The notes under the pieces were generated by a model, which made no database searches, was not told where the DNA came from, and saw nothing but the letters and a program-made list of their open reading frames with translations. A program made the position numbers and the translations under genes. Positions 1 through 6,108 of a stretch of 13,555 nt of DNA are shown here, in pieces. Numbering within the stretch: position 1 is the stretch's first letter; every line of letters starts with the position of its first letter. This stretch comes from Candidatus Cloacimonadota bacterium (GTDB lineage Bacteria > Cloacimonadota > Cloacimonadia > Cloacimonadales > Cloacimonadaceae), in contig JAQUHL010000017.1 in NCBI GenBank assembly GCA_028683635.1, forward strand, positions 1-13,555, written 5' to 3'.

Positions 1-2606
1 TTTCCGGGGAAGGCTTCCAGCAGTTCCTTGCCGATCAAGGCTTGGGTATCAATCCCCAGGATCAGATCCGAGGACTCATTGGAACTAATGAGGACAAGGC
101 GATCATCCTCAGTCAGTTCGAAGGTGTGAGCGCCAAAGGGGGCAGCATCGATGATAACCTGAAGCCTGGCTTCTCTATCCTTGATTTCCTGTTCTGCCTG
201 GATACGTTCGGTGATGTCCTGCCCCTGGGCAATTGTGGCAACGTGGGTGATGCCATCGGTGTCATAGATGTTTGCCGAGTTCCATAAAATGGTACGGATC
301 GAGCCATCGATGGTGAGAACAGGGATTTCCACGCTATCCCAATATTCGCCGGTGAGAGTATCCAAAATCTTGCGCATGGATTCCATACTGCTTTCTTTTG
401 GGAAGAGAATTTCCAGATGACGGCCTATGTAGTTTTCGGCATTTTGTCCGATCAATCTTTCAAAGGCATGATTGAACTGGGTAATTGTAAATTCGGTGTT
501 CCAGACAATGATGGGGGCATTGGCATGGTTAAGCAGGTTTTGCAAGTAAGAATTTGTTTCATAGAGAGATTTTTCGGCGATCTTGCGCTCGGTAATATCC
601 CGGATGATATGTACCATACCAGTGATATTGCGGTTTTCTCCGAAGATGGGATCCACGGAAATCTGGTACCATTTATCCTCGATAATCAATTCCTCGTCGG
701 TATGCTTACCGGTTTGCATGAGTTGCTGCGTGGGGCAATTTGCCGGAGGTGAATCCGATTTGTGAACAATTTGCCAACATCTGTCTCCGAGCAGGAGTTG
801 GGACGAAAGGCCCAACATTGTTTCAGCAGCCTTATTGGAACGAATTATCCGGGAATCTTTATCCATCAGCCAGATAACATCCTGGACGGCATCGAAGGTG
901 GCTCTCCATTCATTTGCCACTTTCAGGTTTTCGGCATTGGTTCGTTTGCGGTTAATCTGTTCGATGGTAACTGCAGCGGAAACAAGCAGGACAAGAAGGA
1001 TTAGGATCGTCGTCCAGGCCTTGAAAACGAGGGGACTCATGACCTCGGCACGGTCGATTTTGGCGATCAGATACCAGGGATACACTTCCAGGTAGCGTAT
1101 TGCTCCCAGCACGCTATGCTTCCGATAATCCTCACCTTCGATGTTTCCATGTGCTCCTTTTACTGCCTGGGTGGCAAGCAGAAAGGGATTTTCGGAAAGC
1201 TTCATCGAAAGATTTAGGGCAGTATCACTCCTGTGCCTGAGTTCGTTCAGGAACAGAACTGATTCCCCTTCTTTTCTAACAAGCAGGGTCTCGGCGGTTA
1301 TACTCGGAGTGGGCCAGGTTTGGATCAATGGATAGAGATTATCATGGGGATCGATTTGGATGAGGATGGTGGCACATACTTCATCTTTTTCAACCAGGTT
1401 ATGATAAACAGGTATCCAGATTCTGAGGGTTTGATTCCGCTCCAAACCTTCAGTAGTTCTATCATCTATCAATATGTCTTCATATATTATGCTTTTCATG
1501 GCAAATGATTTTCGAAAGCTTTCTATCTGGTCCACATCTCGATACTTCACGTTATCTGGATAGCTGATCAGACACCTTCCGGATCGATCCAATAAGCTAA
1601 TTGAGCGATAGGGTAAATTCTTGATAATCCTTTGGAACGAATCGTGCAGAGTTTTGCTCTGTTGAGGATCTGATCGTTCATGTACTATGTGGTAGATAAA
1701 GTTGTGCAGTATATGATCTTCACCGATATACCTGGCATAGGAGTGCACTTCGGATATCCATCCGCGGATTTGTTCTGTTTTGAGATCGGCAATACTATTA
1801 AGTTGCTCCCGAATCGATTTGTTGAAGGTGTTTGCCTCTATTCTGAGATACAGAGCGGCGATCAGCGCTACAAAGATGCAAATACCAAGAAAAACCATGA
1901 GTAAGCCGGAATTATAAACCTGGATGGTTCGATCGATGCCCTCGCTACTGGAGATGAACAGCTTATGGGGAAAGACATCAATCCCGGAACCCAGCAAAAT
2001 ACTGAGGCTGAGGGTTGTTAAACACAAAGATGTGAGATAGACCATCGGTACCCGGTAGAGGATGGGTAAAAGCGGAACCCCGGTCATATATCCCAAAAGC
2101 ACTATCAGCGATATAACCAAAGAGATGGAACTGAATACCACTGATACCTGCCGGTTTCTGCGGTCATCTTCAGAAGCAGTATTTTGCAGCTGCAAGGAAA
2201 TAGCCCCCAACATGAAAATGAAAGCAGTGATGGGAGACATAGCACCAAAGTATAGCCCAGTCTGGCGGTAATGCCTCAGCTTGAGAAGATCTTCCGGATG
2301 CCAGGGGAGAAGGCCCAGGATATGCAGCAGGACCGATATGGAATAGGCTGTTATTAACAAGCAAAGCGTCCTGGTAAACCATATCAGGATTTTGGAATCC
2401 GGGAGGACATTCTTTAGAAAGTGGGCGGTTGAGATAAGAAAGACAATCATTGCCGTGCTGGGAGCCATCTCGCAGAGAAAAGCATTCCCGGAGCAAAAAT
2501 CCAAGCTCTTCCCAAGTTTGACACAAAGCACCAGAAGCGAGATCAAGCTAACACTTCCAGATAATAAGATCTGGATAAACCTCAATTGCTTATGTACTTT
2601 CCCCAT
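1..2606 (-). CDS. Membrane dCache/PAS sensor protein, 3' end beyond window (partial)
   Basis: The reading frame is open from ATG at 2606 to the window edge: 868 codons, no stop. An AGGAG ribosome binding site (2616-2620) lies 9 nt before the ATG. Order of parts: about seven hydrophobic segments in residues 10-255; a linker with ADLKTEQIRGW near 273, the usual lead-in to a Cache-type sensor; a double-Cache-like extracytoplasmic region, about 285-515, including TAETLLVRKEG and YLIAKIDRAEV; a membrane helix near 518-540; PAS 1 at about 560-675 ending DITERKIAEKSL; PAS 2 at about 676-805 ending DITERIQAEQEI; and the start of PAS 3 from about 812. This architecture belongs to signal-transduction receptors that sense a small molecule outside the membrane and drive a cytoplasmic output. 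The output (histidine kinase, diguanylate cyclase or other) is outside the window, so the class is not decided. It probably shares a transcript with the acetyltransferase 15 bp upstream. Confidence 0.88.
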   Translation of the reverse strand, partial: MGKVHKQLRFIQILLSGSVSLISLLVLCVKLGKSLDFCSGNAFLCEMAPSTAMIVFLISTAHFLKNVLPDSKILIWFTRTLCLLITAYSISVLLHILGLLPWHPEDLLKLRHYRQTGLYFGAMSPITAFIFMLGAISLQLQNTASEDDRRNRQVSVVFSSISLVISLIVLLGYMTGVPLLPILYRVPMVYLTSLCLTTLSLSILLGSGIDVFPHKLFISSSEGIDRTIQVYNSGLLMVFLGICIFVALIAALYLRIEANTFNKSIREQLNSIADLKTEQIRGWISEVHSYARYIGEDHILHNFIYHIVHERSDPQQSKTLHDSFQRIIKNLPYRSISLLDRSGRCLISYPDNVKYRDVDQIESFRKSFAMKSIIYEDILIDDRTTEGLERNQTLRIWIPVYHNLVEKDEVCATILIQIDPHDNLYPLIQTWPTPSITAETLLVRKEGESVLFLNELRHRSDTALNLSMKLSENPFLLATQAVKGAHGNIEGEDYRKHSVLGAIRYLEVYPWYLIAKIDRAEVMSPLVFKAWTTILILLVLLVSAAVTIEQINRKRTNAENLKVANEWRATFDAVQDVIWLMDKDSRIIRSNKAAETMLGLSSQLLLGDRCWQIVHKSDSPPANCPTQQLMQTGKHTDEELIIEDKWYQISVDPIFGENRNITGMVHIIRDITERKIAEKSLYETNSYLQNLLNHANAPIIVWNTEFTITQFNHAFERLIGQNAENYIGRHLEILFPKESSMESMRKILDTLTGEYWDSVEIPVLTIDGSIRTILWNSANIYDTDGITHVATIAQGQDITERIQAEQEIKDREARLQVIIDAAPFGAHTFELTEDDRLVLISSNESSDLILGIDTQALIGKELLEAFPG

Positions 2607-2621
2607 CTTTGGAAACTCCTG

Positions 2622-3380
2622 TTACAAATTCTTATAAGCCGTCCAAAACCTGAATTCATGCGGAATCTGGATAAAGCCAGCCTTTTCATAGACCCGGATG
2701 GCCTCCGGCATGGATGAATACAGGTAAAGGTGATTCTCACTCTGGCGCTTGTGGTAGCTCACCAGATAGTGGATCAATGCGCTGGAATAGCCTTTGCCCC
2801 GATAGGAGATATGGGTATGGACGTCATCCACCCGGGAATATCCGGCAAAGATATTCACCGAGGCGACGGCGACCAGTTCGTCTGCTACAAAAGCACCCAA
2901 AAGATGGTAATTTGGATGGCTGAGATGCCTCTGAACCACTTTGATGGTATGCTCGCCCTGCTGATTGGCAATGATGTAATCCCTCAATTGGGTGGTCATT
3001 TGACGGATTCTTTCGATATGGACACCGGCTGCGGGAGTGATGCTGCTTTCCCGTTCGTGTAAATAGTATTTGTTGGGATGGTGATTGAGGATAAATCCAT
3101 GGTTTTCCAGGGGTTGGGAAAGGATATCCAGTTCCTTGTCCTTGAGGGACGGATAGAGCCGGGGAGTGATGCCTTTGGCTTTGTAAAAGTTTACAATATC
3201 CTTCAGGGAAGCTTCCACACCCACAAAATCCGTGATGATGGCATGGTTTGAATCGTGAGATTCCTTGTTTGCTTCATTCCAGTAGATCAGACCGTAGGGC
3301 TTGGGGGTAACATTTGTAAAGCGTTTGGCGAAGTTCAGCTCAGTTTCAATAAGCCTATTCACGTTAAATGCTATAGTCAT
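2622..3380 (-). CDS. GNAT family N-acetyltransferase, 252 aa
   Basis: The C-terminal half (about residues 118-252) is a GNAT fold, which transfers an acetyl group from acetyl-CoA to an amine. The acetyl-CoA pyrophosphate-binding motif A is visible as YRGKGYSSALI (193-203), and the later AIRVYEKAGF (227-236) is the usual motif B region. The N-terminal half (about 1-110) contains VEASLKDIVNFYKAKG and LENHGFIL, and looks like a degenerate second GNAT-like half without a motif A; proteins of about 250 aa with this two-part layout are common in the superfamily. The substrate cannot be read from the sequence. GGAG at 3387-3390, 6 nt before the ATG, supports the start. The stop codon is 15 bp from the sensor gene's ATG, and the sigma-like gene lies 98 bp upstream on the same strand, so a three-gene transcript is plausible. 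Confidence 0.87.
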   Translation of the reverse strand: MTIAFNVNRLIETELNFAKRFTNVTPKPYGLIYWNEANKESHDSNHAIITDFVGVEASLKDIVNFYKAKGITPRLYPSLKDKELDILSQPLENHGFILNHHPNKYYLHERESSITPAAGVHIERIRQMTTQLRDYIIANQQGEHTIKVVQRHLSHPNYHLLGAFVADELVAVASVNIFAGYSRVDDVHTHISYRGKGYSSALIHYLVSYHKRQSENHLYLYSSMPEAIRVYEKAGFIQIPHEFRFWTAYKNL

Positions 3381-3439
3381 TTTTCGCTCCTCGAGTTCTT
3401 ATTTTCCAGCTGAGGCAAGGAAACTACATGGGCTTTAAT

Positions 3440-3465
3440 CAGTCAACAAAAAAAATTGATGACTG
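3440..3465. repeat. Imperfect inverted repeat between sigma-like and GNAT genes
   Basis: The arms cagtcaacaa (3440-3449) and ttgatgactg (3456-3465) pair at 9 of 10 positions around a run of A (T on the minus strand). It begins 14 bp after the sigma gene's stop codon. As RNA on the minus strand it would be a hairpin with a U-rich loop rather than a U tail, so it is not a standard terminator. It could be an operator, an attenuator or an mRNA-stabilising stem. Confidence 0.45.
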
Positions 3466-3478
3466 TGCTGGATGGGCG

Positions 3479-4624
3479 TCAATTGCTGAGTTTCTTCTCT
3501 CCCAGGATAGCCTTTATTTCCTCAAATGTGAATGCTGGTTTGCCGTCCCGGATAAGGAGTTTGGTGTTTTGGGGAAGATCCAGGGTAGCCACGAGCTCGG
3601 CAATTCTGCAATCGGTGATGATGATGCGCTTGATTTTATTGAATCTAATCCTGAGAACCAGCATCTGCGGGCCATCGGTCTTCATATAATATAGATAAAG
3701 CTGATAGCGTTGATTTCCGATCATATCGATGCCCCAATCAAGCAACATGGTTGCACCCTGGAAGGCATCGTAGAGTAATTCTTCACTGATGGCTACCATT
3801 CTTTTTCTATTAGGATCGGCACTTTCACCCCGGAAGATCATAAATGTAGCCTTGATGAAGTTTTTGATCGTCTTGAGCTGATGGTAGTCCAGGATTTCAG
3901 GAGTTCCCTCCCAGCCATTGGCAAGCAGATAAGCAGATTTGAGATTGGTACGGATCTGGTGGCTATGTTGTCTGGCGGTACCAACGGGGATTTTCATTGC
4001 CCGGGCATATTCGATCAGGTTTTTGTAACTGCTGATTTTTTTGAACCTGGCAAAGTCACTTCTGCTCAGGAGCTTTGCTACAGTTGCCATGGCCAGTTTG
4101 TTCATTTCCAGCTTATCGTCGGATTTGCTGGAAAGATCGAGGAATTTCCCGGTTTCGATCATCTGGATAACCATCTCATCCGCTTTGGCTCTTTCTGTAA
4201 AATACTGGGCAAGCTTATTGGTGACCACCCTTTTGAGCCAGGGTTTGATGTAGCTGATTTCCGTCTCGGATTTCAGCAAGGCGGCGATGCTATCCTGAGC
4301 AATATCTTCAGCCACCTCCGGCTTGGCAATGTGTTCCATGGCTGCCTGGAAGCAAAACATCCTGAGTTCTTTGAAATATGCCTCCACAGCTTTTGGGAAA
4401 AACTGATCCACCCATTTATTGGGATCGGAGATCCCATCCCACTCCTTGATTGTTGCCAGAGTAACAGAACTTACTAAATCTGTGATAATTGTGGGGTTTG
4501 AAAAAGCTTCACTTGCACATTTTTGCGCTCTTAACTGGATAGCATCAAACTGGTTTGATCCCAAATCCTGAGTCATGACTGGCTGCATAAAATTTTTTTC
4601 TACAAAAACCGAGTTTTTTTTCAT
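3479..4624 (-). CDS. Sigma-70/ECF-like RNA polymerase sigma factor with long C-terminal extension, 381 aa
   Basis: Residues about 78-147 resemble sigma region 2: EVAEDIAQDSIAALLKS (103-119) matches the acidic core-binding helix of ECF factors, and YIKPWLKRVVTNKLAQYF (125-142) matches the -10 recognition helix (WL..V..N.L..). Residues about 175-233 fit a region 4 helix-turn-helix, with LIEYARAMKIPVGTARQHSHQI carrying the GTA(R/K) recognition-helix style. Typical ECF factors end near 200 aa. This one adds about 70 residues before region 2 and about 145 after region 4, ending in a part rich in beta strands (for example MLVLRIRFNK and KRIIITDCRIAELV) that I do not recognise. The extension may sense a ligand or bind a partner. 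The start is uncertain: no good ribosome binding site precedes ATG 4624, and in-frame ATGs also occur at codons 13 and 17. Codons 2-4 contain a run of eight A. Confidence 0.72.
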   Translation of the reverse strand: MKKNSVFVEKNFMQPVMTQDLGSNQFDAIQLRAQKCASEAFSNPTIITDLVSSVTLATIKEWDGISDPNKWVDQFFPKAVEAYFKELRMFCFQAAMEHIAKPEVAEDIAQDSIAALLKSETEISYIKPWLKRVVTNKLAQYFTERAKADEMVIQMIETGKFLDLSSKSDDKLEMNKLAMATVAKLLSRSDFARFKKISSYKNLIEYARAMKIPVGTARQHSHQIRTNLKSAYLLANGWEGTPEILDYHQLKTIKNFIKATFMIFRGESADPNRKRMVAISEELLYDAFQGATMLLDWGIDMIGNQRYQLYLYYMKTDGPQMLVLRIRFNKIKRIIITDCRIAELVATLDLPQNTKLLIRDGKPAFTFEEIKAILGEKKLSN

Positions 4625-4788
4625 AAGCCAAGGAAAAAAGATGCGAAAAAGCTGTCAATTTCTAAAACGAAAAAATGCTATATTTTCATGTGCCACAACA
4701 AAATCCAGAGTTAAGTGTATAAAACTTTTTGGAATCGCCAACTAATTATACAGAAGCGAAAAAAATCTTCGAAAAAAAGGAGTACAAC
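4625..4788. promoter_or_regulatory. Divergent intergenic region, likely holding promoters both ways
   Basis: This AT-rich 164-bp stretch separates two genes that point away from each other, so each needs a promoter here. Toward the plus-strand gene I see tgctatatt (4676-4684), an extended -10-like box with no good -35 partner, and tataaa at 4718-4723. Toward the sigma-like gene there is a perfect TTGACA on the minus strand (tgtcaa at 4653-4658), but no -10 box at normal spacing. Promoter rules of this phylum are poorly known, so exact sites are guesses. Confidence 0.4.
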
Positions 4789-4998
4789 ATGAAAAAGATT
4801 TTGCTTACTGCCCTGGTCCTGATCTCACTCAGCCTGCCGATGGCGCTTTCTGCCACGGATTATGACAGCGTTCCTCCCCAGTCTCTTCCGGTCTTCACCG
4901 GCAGCCTCGAGAATCCTGCTGTTCGGGTCGTCTATCAAAAAGATGGCTATCTGTATGTGGAACACAATGGTGTGGTTTACGTTTACAAAATCAAGTAA
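4789..4998 (+). CDS. Small exported protein of unknown function, 69 aa
   Basis: ATG 4789 is preferred over upstream in-frame codons because AAGGAG (4777-4782) lies 6 nt before it and because translation from here begins with a classic Sec signal peptide: MKK, then hydrophobic ILLTALVLISLSLPMALS, with cleavage likely after ALSA near residue 22. The mature part is only about 47 residues. It is acidic and Pro-rich first (YDSVPPQSLPVFTG), then has two short strand-like stretches, VRVVYQKDGYLYVEHNG and VVYVYKIK, suggesting a small beta-structured periplasmic or secreted protein. I recognise no family. It lies 23 bp before the HNH gene on the same strand and may share its transcript. The HNH gene is in a different frame, and the protein ends at a complete strand, so a frameshifted fusion is unlikely. 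Confidence 0.72.
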   Translation: MKKILLTALVLISLSLPMALSATDYDSVPPQSLPVFTGSLENPAVRVVYQKDGYLYVEHNGVVYVYKIK

Positions 4999-5021
4999 AA
5001 TTTTTGCTCACGGAAACTGAA

Positions 5022-5315
5022 ATGGCAAATCGCAAAGCCAATGGTTGTCCTTACACACCGGACGAAATAAACGACGTCTGGTACAAGGGAACCTACGATT
5101 CCGGCTATGGCGCAATGGAACGGAGAATTGATTCCTATGGCATCATTATCCAGCGCAACCGCTATGGAGATACCACATCTCTATATGGTTGGGAAATCGA
5201 TCACATTATCCCCCTTGCGGAAGGTGGTAAGGATGATATCACCAATCTACAGCCTCTGCAGTGGATTAACAACCGCAAAAAGGCCAGGATCTATCCCTGG
5301 AGGAAATGTGAATAG
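5022..5315 (+). CDS. Small stand-alone HNH endonuclease, 97 aa
   Basis: The HNH nuclease motif is clear: the Asp-His pair in GWEIDHIIPLAEGG (D60, H61), the middle Asn in DDITNLQPLQW (N75), and the closing WINNRKK (N83/N84, with Asn as the last metal ligand, a frequent variant). HNH domains bind one divalent metal and cut phosphodiester bonds. The upstream part (GCPYTPDEINDVWYKG, then RRIDSYGIIIQRNRYGD) matches the small family of about 95 residues in which a KG..., R.D..G..I...YG element precedes the motif. There is no fused DNA-binding, intein or restriction domain and no signal peptide, so the target is unknown. I chose ATG 5022 (MANRKANG); a TTG six codons upstream at 5004 is in frame, and neither has a strong ribosome binding site. 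Possible roles are a phage- or plasmid-derived nuclease or a DNA-repair accessory. Confidence 0.85.
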   Translation: MANRKANGCPYTPDEINDVWYKGTYDSGYGAMERRIDSYGIIIQRNRYGDTTSLYGWEIDHIIPLAEGGKDDITNLQPLQWINNRKKARIYPWRKCE

Positions 5316-5378
5316 CCACACCCTGATTCCGGATTCGTGGATATATTTTTGATGTTTTAGTAGTCTTTGGACACGTCT

Positions 5379-5401
5379 GATATCCGGAGATTTCCGGTAT
5401 C
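5379..5401. repeat. Stem-loop gatatccgg / ccggtatc
   Basis: The arms gatatccgg (5379-5387) and ccggtatc (5394-5401) pair along eight bases with a single bulged T, around a 6-nt loop. It lies about 65 bp after the HNH stop and directly abuts the next inverted repeat. No T-run follows, so it is not a standard terminator. Confidence 0.5.
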
Positions 5402-5445
5402 AATCAAAGACTTCAGATCAAGGATGCAGATACATCTTTGATTGA
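5400..5445. repeat. Perfect 11-bp inverted repeat
   Basis: The arms tcaatcaaaga (5400-5410) and tctttgattga (5435-5445) are exact reverse complements separated by 24 nt. The core ttgattga recurs once more near 5639-5646. It could be a long-loop RNA stem, a binding site for a dimeric regulator, or the edge of a decayed repeat element. Confidence 0.6.
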
Positions 5446-5599
5446 GCCCCGTGTATGCCCTTGGGGTAGCACCCGAGGATAGCATAGCTAAGATATGGTG
5501 CATGGATTTTCGCTTCTAATGTACTCCTGATCAATAGATTCCCACAGGGAATGGGGAATAAAGACGAGGGCGTTTTTGGGGATATGTAAGGGTAGAATT

Positions 5600-5628
5600 G
5601 AGGGTGGTGCACGCCTGGCGCCACCCTC
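5600..5628. repeat. GC-rich stem-loop gagggtggtg / cgccaccctc
   Basis: The arms gagggtggtg (5600-5609) and cgccaccctc (5619-5628) pair over 10 bp, with one G-T wobble when read as plus-strand RNA, around a 9-nt loop. This is the most stable-looking stem in the region. Neither side has a T-run, so it is not a typical intrinsic terminator. Confidence 0.6.
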
Positions 5629-6108
5629 ATAATGTAGCCTTGATTGATAATGTGCTTATGCAAATAAATAAAAAAAGGAGAAGACTGAGCGTTGTTTTTG
5701 CCCAGAGAGCGAGATGAATATCTCGTTAACAGCAATGGAAAATAACTTTTGTGACCTACCCTTTGAGGATGGGAGCTTAGGGAAATGTAAGCTTTGATGC
5801 AATACTCAAGGTAACTGAAAAGTGCCTGCATCAAGTCCGCATAAGCCGGATACTATTGTATGGCAGATCCAAACAACTCCGCATCTGTAATTACCACTAA
5901 TTTTGTAGATTGTAAGTTTAAGGTCAGTATTAGAGGGCCATGACTGTAGAGCCCCTGCGTATAGTTGGATTATCACAGCAAACTTTCAGTATCTAAAACA
6001 GACCATCTTTCGAATCAATTCTACTTTCTGGTTTGTAGTACAATTGTCATGATCCTGCGTGAAAGATGAGTCCATATCCATAAACAATCAGTAATATTGG
6101 AGAACAAC

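Larger units (their letters stand above)
5316..6108. other. About 790 bp without a convincing gene; several inverted repeats
   Basis: No reading frame here has both a good ribosome binding site and protein-like composition. A minus-strand frame at 5834-5418 (138 codons) starts at TTG with no ribosome binding site, is rich in His, Pro, Tyr and Ser, and crosses the hairpins, so I do not call it. Visible structures are stems at 5379-5401, 5400-5445, 5600-5628 and a perfect 6-bp stem at 5710-5725 (cgagat, gaat, atctcg). The stretch ccac (5316-5319) to gtgg (5337-5340) followed by atatattttt could be a weak terminator for the HNH gene. The right end must contain the promoter of the beta-helix gene at 6109, but I cannot pick a site. 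The region may be a decayed gene, a dispersed non-coding repeat or a structured RNA locus. Confidence 0.5.

Noticed and set aside
2170..2526. 118-codon minus-strand frame inside the sensor gene
   Set aside because: It overlaps the sensor's N-terminal membrane region in another frame; the sensor frame is longer, has a good start signal and continuous domain content.
3881..4477. 198-codon plus-strand frame inside the sigma-like gene
   Set aside because: It lies antisense to a frame with clear sigma region 2 and 4 signatures, has no recognisable domain, and lacks a ribosome binding site.
4676..4700. TGGCAC on the minus strand, suggesting a sigma-54 promoter
   Set aside because: The GG-to-GC distance to the next suitable GC is 14 nt rather than 10, and there is no proper -12 element.
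4998..5022. Possible frameshift joining the small exported protein and the HNH nuclease into one secreted nuclease
   Set aside because: The exported protein ends naturally after a strand, no slippery run is present at the junction, and small HNH proteins of this type normally begin close to the chosen ATG.
5418..5834. 138-codon minus-strand open frame
   Set aside because: It starts at TTG without a ribosome binding site, has an odd composition (many His, Pro, Tyr and Ser), and runs through the hairpins. A shorter start at an internal ATG (about 5628) with a weak AAGG upstream remains possible but unsupported.
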